This document shows, in pieces, positions 34,151-43,508 of a DNA stretch of 64,000 bases (position 1 is the first letter of the stretch; every line of letters begins with the position of its first letter). The notes beneath the pieces are model-generated. The model made no database searches and had not been told where the DNA came from. It saw nothing but the letters and a program-made list of their open reading frames with translations. Made by a program: the position numbers and the translations under genes. Source of the DNA: an uncultured Anaerotignum sp. Its GTDB lineage: Bacteria > Bacillota > Clostridia > Lachnospirales > Anaerotignaceae. The DNA lies in contig CAJTQX010000009.1 in NCBI GenBank assembly GCA_910578425.1, forward strand, positions 1 to 64,000, in the 5' to 3' direction.

Positions 34151-34606
34151 TCAGGTACTATGGATAATCCGGTAGAGCTTTTCAATGATGGCAGCCGCCT
34201 GATTATGCGTGCGTACAACGCAGAAAACCGTATCATCTCCGGCAATCGTGCCAAGAATCTCGCTGTTCTGCATATTATCCAGCGCGACCGCGACCGCCAT
34301 GCCCATGCCTTCCAGTGTTTTCACAACAATCATATTCTGTGCATAGTCCATCTTTACGACTGCCTCGCGGAACACCCGCGTCAGCCGTTCGGTGATTTCT
34401 GTGTCATTTCCGGAAATGACAGCATATTTCTGCCGTCCTTTTTCTGTGGCAATCTTCGTCAGCTTCATTTCCCGTATATCTCTGGAAACTGTAGCCTGCG
34501 TTACAATATAACCTTCGTCGCAAAGCTTCTGCGCCAATTCATCCTGTGTTTCAATGTCATAATTTTCAATCAATTCCAATATTTTCGCGTGCCTTGCAAT
34601 CTTCAT
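34151..34606 (-). CDS. argR: Arginine repressor ArgR/AhrC
   Basis: A 151-residue transcription regulator of arginine synthesis and breakdown. The N-terminal winged helix contains VTQATVSRDIREMKLTK (residues about 36-52). The C-terminal oligomerisation and arginine-binding domain ends in LGTIAGDDTVFCVVRTH, with the GDDT arginine-binding motif. GAGGTGA precedes the ATG at 34606; a GTG nine bases upstream overlaps that site and is not used. Confidence 0.95.
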   Translation of the reverse strand: MKIARHAKILELIENYDIETQDELAQKLCDEGYIVTQATVSRDIREMKLTKIATEKGRQKYAVISGNDTEITERLTRVFREAVVKMDYAQNMIVVKTLEGMGMAVAVALDNMQNSEILGTIAGDDTVFCVVRTHNQAAAIIEKLYRIIHST

Positions 34607-34630
34607 TTCCGTCACCTCGTTTTCTCAGAT

Positions 34631-35482
34631 TTACCTTGAAAGCTTCTGCCGCAGTACATCATAAAAACTCTGCGGATTTGTTTTGATGATCGTTGTACAT
34701 TCCTTTGCACGGCGCACCCGCACAACGTTTTTGCCTGTCAGCGTCCACGCATCCTGCCCATCCGCACTGACGGTAAACGCAGTGTCCTCCCTCGGGTTGA
34801 CCTCCACCGTAACCGCATCATCCGCAGAAATGACGATAGAGCGGCTCGTCAGCGTATGCGGCGATATCGGCGTAATAGCAATGATCTGCGCGTCTGATTT
34901 CAGCACTGGTCCTCCGGCAGAAAGATTATACGCCGTTGAGCCTGTCGGCGTACAGATAATTACGCCGTCTGCCCGCAGAGTATCCACAAATTCATCATTC
35001 ACAAAAACATTAAATTCCAATATTTTATATAAAAGTCCACGGGTAATGCAGATATCGTTCAGTGCAAGTATGCCTTCTGTCCGCTCCATTCCTGACGCAA
35101 TGCAGCCTTCCAGCATCATGCGCTTCTCCAGCTTGTAATCCCCATGCAGAACATTGTCAATAGCATATTCCGCCCTGTTTTTTTCCTCCGCAGTCAGAAA
35201 TCCCAATGTGCCGAGATTGATTCCCAGTATCGGCGTCTGGTAACGCGCCGTTTTCCTGCCGACGCCCAGCAGCGTACCATCGCCGCCCAGCGAAATCAGG
35301 AAATCGGAATAGCGATAAAGTTCTTCCTCCTTGCGGGCATAAAGTTCCAGCCCCGCAAGCTGTGCCGTCCTCTCCGAAAGCTGCGGCAGACAGCCCTTCA
35401 ACAGCAGATGGCGCACCAGTCGCTTTGTAACGGCAAGTTCTTTATCCTTTTCCACATTCGGTATCAGCCCCACCTTCTGCAT
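34631..35482 (-). CDS. nadK: NAD kinase
   Basis: A 283-residue ATP-NAD kinase producing NADP+. Motifs are SLGGDGTLLGVGRK (GGDG catalytic loop), INLGTLGFLTAEEK, and the NAD-binding PTGSTAYNLSAGGPV. GGAGGGAG precedes the ATG at 35482. This start lies 41 bases inside the 3' end of tlyA in another frame, an unusually long overlap that suggests coupling. Confidence 0.95.
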   Translation of the reverse strand: MQKVGLIPNVEKDKELAVTKRLVRHLLLKGCLPQLSERTAQLAGLELYARKEEELYRYSDFLISLGGDGTLLGVGRKTARYQTPILGINLGTLGFLTAEEKNRAEYAIDNVLHGDYKLEKRMMLEGCIASGMERTEGILALNDICITRGLLYKILEFNVFVNDEFVDTLRADGVIICTPTGSTAYNLSAGGPVLKSDAQIIAITPISPHTLTSRSIVISADDAVTVEVNPREDTAFTVSADGQDAWTLTGKNVVRVRRAKECTTIIKTNPQSFYDVLRQKLSR

Positions 35483-36311
35483 GGTCTCCCTCCTTCCTTT
35501 CAGAAAGCGCGGCATGCGACTGTTCCACGACCTCATCCAGCCGTTTCCGGACCGCATCCTTCCCCATGCCTTTCTGTTGTTTATCCAAATAGATCAAATA
35601 TTCAATGTTGCCTTCCGGCCCCTTGATGGGGGAAAAGCTCAGGCCCAGTATGCCCAGTCCCTGTTCCTCCGCGTAATCAGTAATTTTCTCAATGACCTCA
35701 CGATGCACTGCTCTGTCCTTCACAACGCCTTTTTTACCAACCTTTTCCCGCCCTGCTTCAAACTGCGGCTTGATCAGACAGACAAGCTGACCGTTTTCCC
35801 CCAGTACCCCCAGCGCGGCGGGAAGTATCTTCGTCAGGGAAATAAAGGAAACGTCAACAGAGGCAAAATCCGCTTCATCCGGCACCTGTTCATGGGTAAC
35901 ATACCGCATGTTCGTCTTTTCCAGACAGACAACGCGAGAATCATTGCGCAGTTTCCATGCGAATTGTCCATAGCCAACGTCAATGGCGTAAACCTTTGCC
36001 GCGCCGTTCTGAAGCATACAGTCCGTAAAGCCGCCTGTTGACGCGCCGATGTCCATGCAGGTCTTTCCCTCCAGAGAAATGCCAAATTCTTTAATCGCCT
36101 TTTCCAGCTTATAGCCGCCCCTGCTGACATATTTCATCTGCCCGCCGCGCACTTCAATGCTGATATCAGTCGGCAGCTTTGTTCCGGCCTTGTCTTCCTT
36201 CCTGCCATCCACATAAACCGTCCCCGCCATGATATAAGCCTTTGCCAGCTCTCTGGAAGGCGCAAGCCCCCGCTGCACCAGCAGGCTGTCCAATCGTTCC
36301 TTTTCCGCCAT
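35442..36311 (-). CDS. tlyA: TlyA family rRNA (cytidine-2'-O)-methyltransferase
   Basis: A 289-residue protein with an N-terminal S4 RNA-binding domain (residues 5-65; LDSLLVQRGLAPSRELAKAY) and an FtsJ-type SAM methyltransferase domain (DIGASTGGFTDCMLQNGA, SVDVSFISLTKILPA, LIKPQFEAGREKVGKKG). TlyA proteins 2'-O-methylate cytidines in rRNA; the same family is annotated as haemolysin. The last 15-20 residues (Glu/Gly-rich) run over the nadK start and may be an extension. Only 3 bases separate it from dxs. Confidence 0.94.
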   Translation of the reverse strand: MAEKERLDSLLVQRGLAPSRELAKAYIMAGTVYVDGRKEDKAGTKLPTDISIEVRGGQMKYVSRGGYKLEKAIKEFGISLEGKTCMDIGASTGGFTDCMLQNGAAKVYAIDVGYGQFAWKLRNDSRVVCLEKTNMRYVTHEQVPDEADFASVDVSFISLTKILPAALGVLGENGQLVCLIKPQFEAGREKVGKKGVVKDRAVHREVIEKITDYAEEQGLGILGLSFSPIKGPEGNIEYLIYLDKQQKGMGKDAVRKRLDEVVEQSHAALSERKEGDHAEGGADTECGKG

Positions 36312-36314
36312 CGT

Positions 36315-38183
36315 TCACTCTCCCAGTCTTTTTTTGATTCCTTTATAAATGCCTTCTGCATCCAGCCCATGCCGCGCAAAAAGCTGCGCCTGTGTTCCCT
36401 GCTCAATATAGCAGTCCGGAAACGCGAAACCCGTCACCGATATTAACTGTCCGCTGCCGCTGTAAAATTCCATCACGCGCGAACCAAGCCCGCCTTTACC
36501 GAGATTATCCTCCACCGTAAAGACATATTCGCACTGTTCCGCTGCCCGCAGGAGCATTTCCCCGTCCAATGGGTTGATAAACCGTATATTAACAAGCATC
36601 GGCTGATAGCCGTCCTCCTCCAGCCGCTTCACTGCCTCCGCCGCAGTTTTCAGCATATGCCCTTCCGCCAGCACCGCAATTTTTTTGCCGTCCTGTATCA
36701 GTTCCGCTTTACCATATGCCACAGGTTCCCTGTTTTCCGCAAAAGCCGTTTCAGCCGTTCCCCGCGGATATCGCACCGCAACCGGACCATTCCAGCGGTT
36801 AACTGCAAAATCCAGCATTTCCTCAAGCTCCCAGCCATTTTTAGGAGAAAGTACCGTCATATTCGGGATATGCGACAGGAAGGAAAGGTCAAATACACCC
36901 TGATGGGTTTCCCCATCCGCGCCAACAATCCCCGCTCTGTCAACAGCAAATACAACATGAAGATTCTGCATACATACGTCATGTACAATCTGGTCATACG
37001 CCCTTTGCAGAAAAGAAGAATACACCGCAAACACCGGCACAATTCCCCTGCTTGCCAGACCAGCCGAAAAGGTCACACCATGCTGTTCCGCAATGGCTAC
37101 GTCAAAGAAACGTTCGGGAAACGCTTTCTGAAAGCCTTCAAAACCAGTGCCGCCTGCCATTGCCGCCGTAATCCCCACAGCCTTATCGTTCGCCGCACCG
37201 ATTTCCAGCATTTTCTTTCCGAAAACGTCCGACCAGCTTTCCCCACCGGAAGAAAGCGGCTTTCCTGTTTTCAGGTCAAACGCGCCAACACCATGATAAT
37301 CACTGGGGTTTTCCTCCGCGTAGCGGTAGCCGCGTCCCTTCACCGTCTTAATGTGAATCAGCACAGGTCCTTTCATATGCTTCACATTCTGGAACAGTTC
37401 CAGCAGCTCCTTCAAATCATGCCCGTCTACCGGACCTATGTATTTGAAACCAAGTTCCTCAAACATTGCGCCATGCAGAAAAAGGTGCTTCGCACTGTCC
37501 CGCGCTTTGGAAAGAACATGATAGGTTGCCTGTCCTACTATGGGCACATTGTCCCGAAACTGCTTGAAATGCTCTTTCAGCTTCTGGTAACGTCCGTCTG
37601 TCCGCAAATTGTTCAAATGGCGGCTGAGTGCGCCCACATTCGTATCAATCGACATCTGGTTGTCATTCAGTATCACAATCAGATTGGTATTTTCCCTTCC
37701 GGCATTGTTCAGGGCTTCATATGCCAGCCCGCCTGTCATAGAGCCATCTCCAATTACGGCAATCACATGCTCCTTTCCGCCCAAAAGATCACGCGCCTTT
37801 GCAATGCCAAGCGCGGCGGATATAGATGTAGAACTGTGCCCTGCCGCAAATGCGTCGCAGTCGCTTTCATGCGGTTTGGGAAAGCCGCTCAGCCCGTCCA
37901 GCTGGCGCAGCGTAGCAAACTGCTCCTTCCTGCCCGTCAGAATTTTATGGATATACGCCTGATGTCCTACATCCCAGACGATTTTATCCTCCGGCAGGTT
38001 AAAGCAGTATTCCAGCGCGACTGTCAGCTCCACAACGCCAAGGTTGGAGGCAAGATGTCCGCCCGTTTTGGAAACGCTGCGCAGAAGAAACCGCCTCAGC
38101 TCCCTGCACAATGTTTTCAGTTCTTCTTCATTCAGTTTTTTTATGTCGTCTTTCTTTTGAATCTGATTCAGAATTTCAGACAC
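36315..38183 (-). CDS. dxs: 1-deoxy-D-xylulose-5-phosphate synthase
   Basis: A 622-residue TPP enzyme condensing pyruvate and glyceraldehyde-3-phosphate, the entry step of the MEP isoprenoid pathway. It shows HQAYIHKILTGR, the TPP motif GDGSMTGGLAYEALNNAG with NDNQMSI, the central pyrimidine-binding domain (AIAEQHGVTFSAGLA) and a transketolase C-domain. The start is GTG at 38183 behind a GGGGGAAGGG purine-rich site; no ATG is suitable nearby. It is downstream of ispA in the same operon. Confidence 0.96.
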   Translation of the reverse strand: MSEILNQIQKKDDIKKLNEEELKTLCRELRRFLLRSVSKTGGHLASNLGVVELTVALEYCFNLPEDKIVWDVGHQAYIHKILTGRKEQFATLRQLDGLSGFPKPHESDCDAFAAGHSSTSISAALGIAKARDLLGGKEHVIAVIGDGSMTGGLAYEALNNAGRENTNLIVILNDNQMSIDTNVGALSRHLNNLRTDGRYQKLKEHFKQFRDNVPIVGQATYHVLSKARDSAKHLFLHGAMFEELGFKYIGPVDGHDLKELLELFQNVKHMKGPVLIHIKTVKGRGYRYAEENPSDYHGVGAFDLKTGKPLSSGGESWSDVFGKKMLEIGAANDKAVGITAAMAGGTGFEGFQKAFPERFFDVAIAEQHGVTFSAGLASRGIVPVFAVYSSFLQRAYDQIVHDVCMQNLHVVFAVDRAGIVGADGETHQGVFDLSFLSHIPNMTVLSPKNGWELEEMLDFAVNRWNGPVAVRYPRGTAETAFAENREPVAYGKAELIQDGKKIAVLAEGHMLKTAAEAVKRLEEDGYQPMLVNIRFINPLDGEMLLRAAEQCEYVFTVEDNLGKGGLGSRVMEFYSGSGQLISVTGFAFPDCYIEQGTQAQLFARHGLDAEGIYKGIKKRLGE

Positions 38184-38210
38184 AGCCCTTCCCCCATTCG
38201 CTGAACACAG

Positions 38211-38639
38211 TTAAACACAAAATCCTACCGTAATGCCGAGAATGGCTCCGGCCAGCACCTCAAGCGGCGTATGTCCTAAAAGCTCCTTGAGTTTTTCCAT
38301 ATCCGGCAACTGGTGCTTTTCAATCAGGAGGTTGAGTATCTCCGCCTGTTTTCCGGCAGCCCGCCGGATTCCTGCCGCGTCATACATCACCACAAGCGCG
38401 AGTATCAGCGCGATGGCAAAAAACGGTGATTCAAACCCGTTCTGTTTTCCTACGGCAAAAGCCAAAGCCATTACCAGCGCGGAATGGGAACTGGGCATAC
38501 CACCCGTACCCACAAGCCTTGTCGCGTCGAACCGTTTTTCTAACACCAATGTCAGTATGATCTTCGTCCCCTGCGCGATTGCCCAGGAAATTACCGCCGC
38601 CAAAAGGGGCGTATTCTTAAAGATCCCCTCTATTCCCAT
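38211..38639 (-). CDS. Divergent PAP2 family membrane protein (YuiD-like)
   Basis: A 142-residue membrane protein of the divergent PAP2 (DUF212) group with four hydrophobic segments and the motif TGGMPSSHSALV near residue 46. Classical PAP2 phosphatases act on lipid phosphates; this divergent group has no proven activity. Its place between ispA and dxs makes a link to polyprenyl phosphates plausible, which is inference. Confidence 0.85.
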   Translation of the reverse strand: MGIEGIFKNTPLLAAVISWAIAQGTKIILTLVLEKRFDATRLVGTGGMPSSHSALVMALAFAVGKQNGFESPFFAIALILALVVMYDAAGIRRAAGKQAEILNLLIEKHQLPDMEKLKELLGHTPLEVLAGAILGITVGFCV

Positions 38640-38667
38640 ATGTTCCTCTTCTTTCCTGTCCTATGCA

Positions 38668-39561
38668 TCAATAGGTTCTGTCTGTCAAATATTCTGTCAG
38701 CGCAAGCAGAAATGCACAGCTTTCCCCCTGCACTTTCCAGTAATTTACCGCCTGCATGGAAAGCTTTCCGGCAATCCGCCGTGCTTCTTCTATCCCAAAT
38801 ATCGTTACATACGTTGTTTTCTGGTTCTTTTCATCACTGTGGACAGGCTTGCCCAATTCTTCCGTTGTGCTTGTTACATCTAAAATATCATCTATAATCT
38901 GGAATGCAAGGCCAATATTCTGCCCCGCAAGACCATAGCCCTTCACCGTTTCCGCGTCCGCGCCTCCTAAAATCGCACCCGCTTCCAATGCACCACGAAT
39001 CATTGCTGCCGTTTTATTCAAATGGATATAATCCAGCGTTTCCACATCAAGGGGTTTTCCTTCCAGCGCGACATCTGCGGCCTGTCCCGCCAGCATGCCA
39101 TAAATCCCTGCTCCATGAGCAATCGCGCGCATCGCGCCTGCCGTCTTTGCAGAAGGATTTTCTACACACGCCTCTGCCATCGTTTCCATTGCATGATGCA
39201 GAAGTCCGTCCCCCGCAAGAATTGCCATTGCTTCGCCATATACTTTATGGTTCGTCTCCCTTCCCCGCCGAAAATCATCGTTATCCATCGCCGGAAGGTC
39301 GTCATGGATTAAGGAATAGGTGTGTATCATTTCAATGGCACAGGCAAACGGAAGGGCATCTTCTCGTTTCCCGCCCATTGCTTCACATGCGGCCAGCACA
39401 AGCACAGGACGCAGACGTTTTCCACCCGCCAGCAAACTGTACCGCATCGCTTCATATACGTCAGGCGGCAAAGCCTTCTGCTCGGGAATACATTTTTCCA
39501 GCGCGTTTTCAATATAGACGCGGTATTCTTCCATTTTTGTTTTCAAATCCATATGTTCCAT
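38668..39561 (-). CDS. ispA: Polyprenyl synthetase (farnesyl diphosphate synthase-like)
   Basis: A 297-residue trans-prenyltransferase building C15 or longer prenyl diphosphates. It has both aspartate-rich motifs (DDLPAMDNDDFRRG near residue 85 and DDILD near 230) plus GGKRLRPVL and the IHTYSLIHDD context. GGAGG precedes the ATG and lies over the xseB stop, 4 bases away. Product chain length cannot be set by eye. Confidence 0.94.
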   Translation of the reverse strand: MEHMDLKTKMEEYRVYIENALEKCIPEQKALPPDVYEAMRYSLLAGGKRLRPVLVLAACEAMGGKREDALPFACAIEMIHTYSLIHDDLPAMDNDDFRRGRETNHKVYGEAMAILAGDGLLHHAMETMAEACVENPSAKTAGAMRAIAHGAGIYGMLAGQAADVALEGKPLDVETLDYIHLNKTAAMIRGALEAGAILGGADAETVKGYGLAGQNIGLAFQIIDDILDVTSTTEELGKPVHSDEKNQKTTYVTIFGIEEARRIAGKLSMQAVNYWKVQGESCAFLLALTEYLTDRTY

Positions 39562-39565
39562 GTCT

Positions 39566-39796
39566 TCATTCCTCCGCCTGAAAAGGTTCTTCCTGCCAAA
39601 GCCCTGCTTCCTTGCGCAAAAGAACGATCTCGCCCTCTGCCGCCGTCAGTTTTTCCATGCAGTAAGCGGAAAGCCCCAGCCCTTCCTTATAAAGAGCTAC
39701 TACCGTTTCCAGAGGGGCTTCCTCCTGCTCCAGCTGCTCCACGATAGCCTCCATTCGTTCCATTGCTTCCTCAAAGGACAGTTTTTTCTTTGCCAT
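39566..39796 (-). CDS. xseB: Exodeoxyribonuclease VII small subunit
   Basis: A 76-residue helical protein (KKLSFEEAMERMEAIVEQLE), the small subunit of the single-strand DNA exonuclease VII. The ATG at 39796 is preferred over the one six bases upstream because of the spacing to AAAGGCGG. It overlaps xseA by 26 bases. Family length is normal. Confidence 0.92.
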   Translation of the reverse strand: MAKKKLSFEEAMERMEAIVEQLEQEEAPLETVVALYKEGLGLSAYCMEKLTAAEGEIVLLRKEAGLWQEEPFQAEE

Positions 39797-41009
39797 CGCC
39801 ATTTACCGCCTTTCCTGTTACTGCCGCATACAGCCTGCCGTCCCGCATTTCGATTTGCAGTTTCTGCCCTTCCTGTGCGTCTGCCGCCGTTGTGAGAGGT
39901 TGTCCGGCTTCGTCCAAAATCATGGCATATCCCCGTTTCATCACAGAAAAGGGCGAAACACCTTCCAGCCTTGCCTGTACCGCCGTCAGACGCCCTGCGT
40001 TTTTCTCCAGCCGCCGCATGGTTTCCCGTTGTATGGCCTGGCTCTGTTCTTCTACGCCTGCCCTCAGCTGGTGTATTTTTTCCAGAGGGCGTTTCAAAAC
40101 GGGACGCTCTTTCAAAAATTCCAGCCGCCGTCTGCTGGATACTATGGCTGCGGAAACATCCCGCCAAAGACGTTCCTGCATACCTTCCAGTACAGCAATA
40201 CGGCTTTCCAGCGGTATTGCCGTTGCCAATTCCGCCGCTGCCGAAGGTGTAGGCGCGCGCAGATCAGAAACAAAATCTGTTATTGTAAAATCTGTTTCAT
40301 GCCCAACGGCAGAAATAACAGGTATCTCCGAAGCAAATACCGCCCTCGCGACTTTTTCCTCATTAAACGGCCACAAATCTTCCATAGAGCCGCCGCCGCG
40401 CCCTAGAATGATAACATCGGCACCGCCCCATTCGTTTGCCAGCCGCAGGGAACGGACAATATCCTCCGCCGCGTTTTCTCCCTGCACAAGCGTCGGGAAT
40501 ACCGCAATTTTTACCCGTGGGTCGCGCCGTTTCACGATCTGTATCACGTCGCGCACCGCCGCCCCCGTAGGCGATGTGATTACGGCAATGCAGCCGACCT
40601 GTGTGGGCATATCCCGCTTAAAATCCGCGTCAAACAATCCTTCCGCCGCAAGCTTTTCCTTCATCTGCTCAAATGCCATCTGGAGCGCACCCATTCCGAC
40701 AGGCTCCATAAATTCGCCGTAAAGCTGGTACTGCCCTGTCCGTTCGTAAAGAGAAACACGCCCGTATAATATGACCTGCATGCCGTTCTCCGGCAGAAAG
40801 GGAATTTCCTCCGCGTCCTGCCGGAATATCATGCAGGAAAGCGCACCTGTGGCGTCCTTCAGTGTAAAATACCAATGTCCTGAGGAATGTGCTTTAAAAT
40901 TGGAAATTTCCCCCTGCACGAGCAGGCTGTTCAATATAAAATCATTTTCCAGCAGATTTTTGATATACCGGTTGATCTGCCCAACCGTAAAAACCTTTGG
41001 CGCAATCAT
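39771..41009 (-). CDS. xseA: Exodeoxyribonuclease VII large subunit
   Basis: A 412-residue catalytic subunit of exonuclease VII. The N-terminal OB-fold (FTVGQINRYIKNLLENDF, then GEISNFKAHSSGHWYFTLKD) is followed by the catalytic region (VITSPTGAAVRDV, LGRGGGSMEDLWPFNEE, SAVGHETDFTI) and a C-terminal helical stretch. It overlaps nusB upstream by 4 bases and xseB downstream. Confidence 0.96.
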   Translation of the reverse strand: MIAPKVFTVGQINRYIKNLLENDFILNSLLVQGEISNFKAHSSGHWYFTLKDATGALSCMIFRQDAEEIPFLPENGMQVILYGRVSLYERTGQYQLYGEFMEPVGMGALQMAFEQMKEKLAAEGLFDADFKRDMPTQVGCIAVITSPTGAAVRDVIQIVKRRDPRVKIAVFPTLVQGENAAEDIVRSLRLANEWGGADVIILGRGGGSMEDLWPFNEEKVARAVFASEIPVISAVGHETDFTITDFVSDLRAPTPSAAAELATAIPLESRIAVLEGMQERLWRDVSAAIVSSRRRLEFLKERPVLKRPLEKIHQLRAGVEEQSQAIQRETMRRLEKNAGRLTAVQARLEGVSPFSVMKRGYAMILDEAGQPLTTAADAQEGQKLQIEMRDGRLYAAVTGKAVNGDGKEKTVL

Positions 41010-41416
41010 GCCTCTTTCCTTACCGCTTTGCCAAGGATACCGTTAATAAACGCAGGGGCTTCGTCCGCACTGAATTTCTTTGCCAGCTCCACCGCCTCAT
41101 TGATTGCCACACCAACCGGCGTATCGTCCGAAAAGTGCATTTCATAGACAGCCAGCCGCAGTATTGCAAGATCTACCTTGTTCATTCGTTCCGGCTCCCA
41201 GCCTTTGGCGCATCTCTGAATGATTTTGTCAATTTCTTCTTTGTGTTCCTGCACTTCCTCCGCTTCTTTCGTAATAAAAGCGCGGTCTTCCTCCTTCAAC
41301 GGCGGTTCTTTTTCTGCAAAAAATATTTCCTTTACCTGTTCATATTCTTCCGTTTCGTAAAAATCCATCTGGAACAAAAGAAAGAACGCATTTTCTCTCG
41401 CACTTTTCCGGCTCAT
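41006..41416 (-). CDS. nusB: Transcription antitermination protein NusB
   Basis: A 136-residue all-helical protein (SRKSARENAFFLLFQMDF at the start; AVELAKKFSADEAPAFINGILGK near the end). It binds boxA RNA with NusE to support rRNA antitermination. Its stop overlaps the xseA start as ATGA. The asp23-like gene lies 128 bases upstream on the same strand. Confidence 0.95.
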   Translation of the reverse strand: MSRKSARENAFFLLFQMDFYETEEYEQVKEIFFAEKEPPLKEEDRAFITKEAEEVQEHKEEIDKIIQRCAKGWEPERMNKVDLAILRLAVYEMHFSDDTPVGVAINEAVELAKKFSADEAPAFINGILGKAVRKEA

Positions 41417-41544
41417 ACCATACCTCCGCTGTCGCCCTGCAATCCTACTCCTAACAATCCACGGGAATCAACAGACGGGTCCCATCAGCTGCTGCTCCAG
41501 AACCCGTTTCCGCTTTTTCCAGCCGCACGCCGGAAAGGGTTCGT

Positions 41545-41913
41545 TCATTCTTCCTCCTCGGCGTTCGCGCTTTTCTCCCGAACAATACCGGAAACGCTGA
41601 CATTTACTACCGCGACATTCAGCCCTGTCATCGTTTCCACAGCATTTTTGACTTTTTTCTGCACTTCCTCTGCCACAACCTGTACCTTTGTGCCGAAGTT
41701 CACAATAATGTCCATATCCAGTACCGCTTCGTTTTCATCCTTCACGACTTTTACGCACTTGGTCTGACCCTTTTTACCGAAAAATTCCACAAAACTCTTG
41801 CTGCCGCTGCCGTCTGCAACGCCTTCTACCTCCAGAGCCGCCGTAACCGCAATCACGCCAATCACTTCATCCGCTATCTGTATCTGTCCGTTCATCGCTT
41901 TGTTCTCAGACAT
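41545..41913 (-). CDS. Asp23/Gls24 family envelope stress response protein (YqhY-like)
   Basis: A 122-residue protein with the Asp23/Gls24 pattern: IADEVIGVIAVTAALEVEGV, an acidic/basic middle, and VNFGTKVQVVAEEVQKKVKNAVE followed by VNVSVSGIV. The B. subtilis homologue yqhY lies between accBC and nusB, the same position as here, and has been linked to acetyl-CoA carboxylase control. The Glu-rich tail is typical. CAGGAGG selects the ATG at 41913. Confidence 0.9.
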   Translation of the reverse strand: MSENKAMNGQIQIADEVIGVIAVTAALEVEGVADGSGSKSFVEFFGKKGQTKCVKVVKDENEAVLDMDIIVNFGTKVQVVAEEVQKKVKNAVETMTGLNVAVVNVSVSGIVREKSANAEEEE

Positions 41914-42226
41914 ATCTTTCCGACCTCCTGTTGTCCCTTTTATACAGCATTCTATACATTTTCCAAAAACTTCATACCCGCCCGCGCCTGCGGCGTTTCT
42001 TTCTTTTGACTTTGCGTCCGCGGAATTTCTCCTTTGTTCCTTAACTACAGCATAAAAAACTTTCTGCGCAGCGTCAGCCTCCTGAACACCCCGCAGTATC
42101 TCATTTCTGTAATCCATATTTCCGCCAGCCGAAAATCCTGAAAATTTCCATATTTTCCGCTTCTATCGAATATTATACCAGAACTCACCAGCCAATGCAA
42201 ATAAATATACATCAAAATACATGCGA

Positions 42227-42257
42227 AAAGCGGAAAAGTATTCCTTTTCCGCTTTTC
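42227..42257 (-). terminator. Terminator after spoIIIAH
   Basis: Thirteen-base perfect arms (AAAAGCGGAAAAG at 42227-42239 and complement at 42245-42257) end the spoIIIA operon 10 bases past spoIIIAH. The asp23-nusB block downstream therefore probably has its own promoter in 41914-42226. Confidence 0.85.
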
Positions 42258-42266
42258 AGGTTACCA

Positions 42267-42911
42267 TTATTTTCCTTTTTTCAGAGTATTGATGCGAATT
42301 TGGTCTGCCTCGCAGCCCGTTTTCCGTTTCACAATGTCCTCAATCTGTGCGACCTCCGCATCCGTCAGCGTTTCCTTATCCACGACAACATCCACTGTTG
42401 CATCGTCGATGCGGACATATGCCTCCTGAAAACCTTTTGCCTCAATTATAGCTTCTGCTGCCGTTTCTTTTTCAATACGCTCCTGAAGCTGCATCATGGT
42501 ATCGCTGCATTTATCCTTTTGCTCCTGGCTGACGTTTTCGTTATTCAGCATTTCCGTCAGAATATCCTTCTGCTTTGCACGGGACTGTTCTCTGTCCAGT
42601 TTTGCTTCCGCGAAATACTGCCCGCTGTTCAGCCCGCCTTCCGCGCTGACAAACACAGCCGCACCGTCCCCAGTCGTTTCCGCAATCTCCGCCTCCGCAG
42701 TGATCGGGTCTAATGCCAGTTCTTCTGCGTCCAGATCATCCGGCAGGGCGGAATAATCCACCAGTGCCGTAATATCGCCTTCCTCTGTCAGTTGCAGCGC
42801 AGTTTTGTTGCTCTGTGCAGAGCGGCTCTCCTGAAAATTCAGATAGCCTGCCGCCGCGATCATCACCGCCAGTGCCGTTACAACCACTTGGTTCCTCTTA
42901 ATGACAAACAT
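42267..42911 (-). CDS. spoIIIAH: Stage III sporulation protein AH
   Basis: A 214-residue mother-cell protein with one N-terminal membrane helix (residues about 8-24) and a C-terminal ring-building domain of the YscJ/FliF type (from about residue 115). It pairs with forespore SpoIIQ across the intermembrane space to form the feeding-tube channel. The middle (residues 30-95) is a low-complexity acidic stretch. It is the last gene of spoIIIA. Confidence 0.93.
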   Translation of the reverse strand: MFVIKRNQVVVTALAVMIAAAGYLNFQESRSAQSNKTALQLTEEGDITALVDYSALPDDLDAEELALDPITAEAEIAETTGDGAAVFVSAEGGLNSGQYFAEAKLDREQSRAKQKDILTEMLNNENVSQEQKDKCSDTMMQLQERIEKETAAEAIIEAKGFQEAYVRIDDATVDVVVDKETLTDAEVAQIEDIVKRKTGCEADQIRINTLKKGK

Positions 42912-42925
42912 TTTGTTTTCCCCCT

Positions 42926-43489
42926 CTATTTCATTTTCAAAACCGCAATTTTATGAGCCGGTACGTCAAGCAGAGCCTGTGCCGCACTGTTCAGCGAAGC
43001 GCAGACCGCCGGATTTCCGCCGCCCTCCGCCACGATTACAACGCCCTCTACCTTTGGCGATGCTTCCGAAAGCACAAGGGGCGAAAAGCTCCCTCTGCCA
43101 TCCTCCAGCATAACAACGCTCGTTTCTGTCCGAAGGCTTTCGGATACCCTGCCGCTTTCCTCTCCCCTGCTTTCTTCCCTCTTTTCTTCCTGTGCCACCA
43201 CCTTCTGCTCCGCCATGCTGAATGTCAGCATCACCTCCACATTTCCCGCGCCTTCTATTCTGGAAAGAATCTGCGCCATCCGCTGTTCCAGATCTGCTTC
43301 TTTTTTATTGGATTGGCTTTCTTCTCTCTCTTCCGCAGGCGGGGTTTCCGCCTGTTCTTTTTTTTCTGACGGGAAAAGGCTGTTTCCAGCCGCCAGCAGA
43401 AGTATGCCTGCCATCAGTGCCAGCAAAGCGTTATTCCGCGTTTTCCTGTTTTCGGGACGGAACATGTTCCGCCAAAAATCCTTCTGCAT
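42926..43489 (-). CDS. spoIIIAG: Stage III sporulation protein AG
   Basis: A 187-residue ring-forming channel protein with one membrane helix (about 20-38), a charged linker rich in Glu and Lys, and a C-terminal ring-building motif region (RIEGAGNVEVMLTFS, then KVEGVVIVAEGGGNPAV). The start is taken at ATG 43489; a GTG nine bases upstream lies within the AAGGGTG ribosome site. Confidence 0.93.
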   Translation of the reverse strand: MQKDFWRNMFRPENRKTRNNALLALMAGILLLAAGNSLFPSEKKEQAETPPAEEREESQSNKKEADLEQRMAQILSRIEGAGNVEVMLTFSMAEQKVVAQEEKREESRGEESGRVSESLRTETSVVMLEDGRGSFSPLVLSEASPKVEGVVIVAEGGGNPAVCASLNSAAQALLDVPAHKIAVLKMK

Positions 43490-43508
43490 TTTTCTCACCC
43501 TTCTTTTG

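Noticed and set aside
36657..38204. A plus-strand open frame of about 515 codons antisense to dxs
   Set aside because: It is entirely opposite dxs and lacks a start signal or domain.
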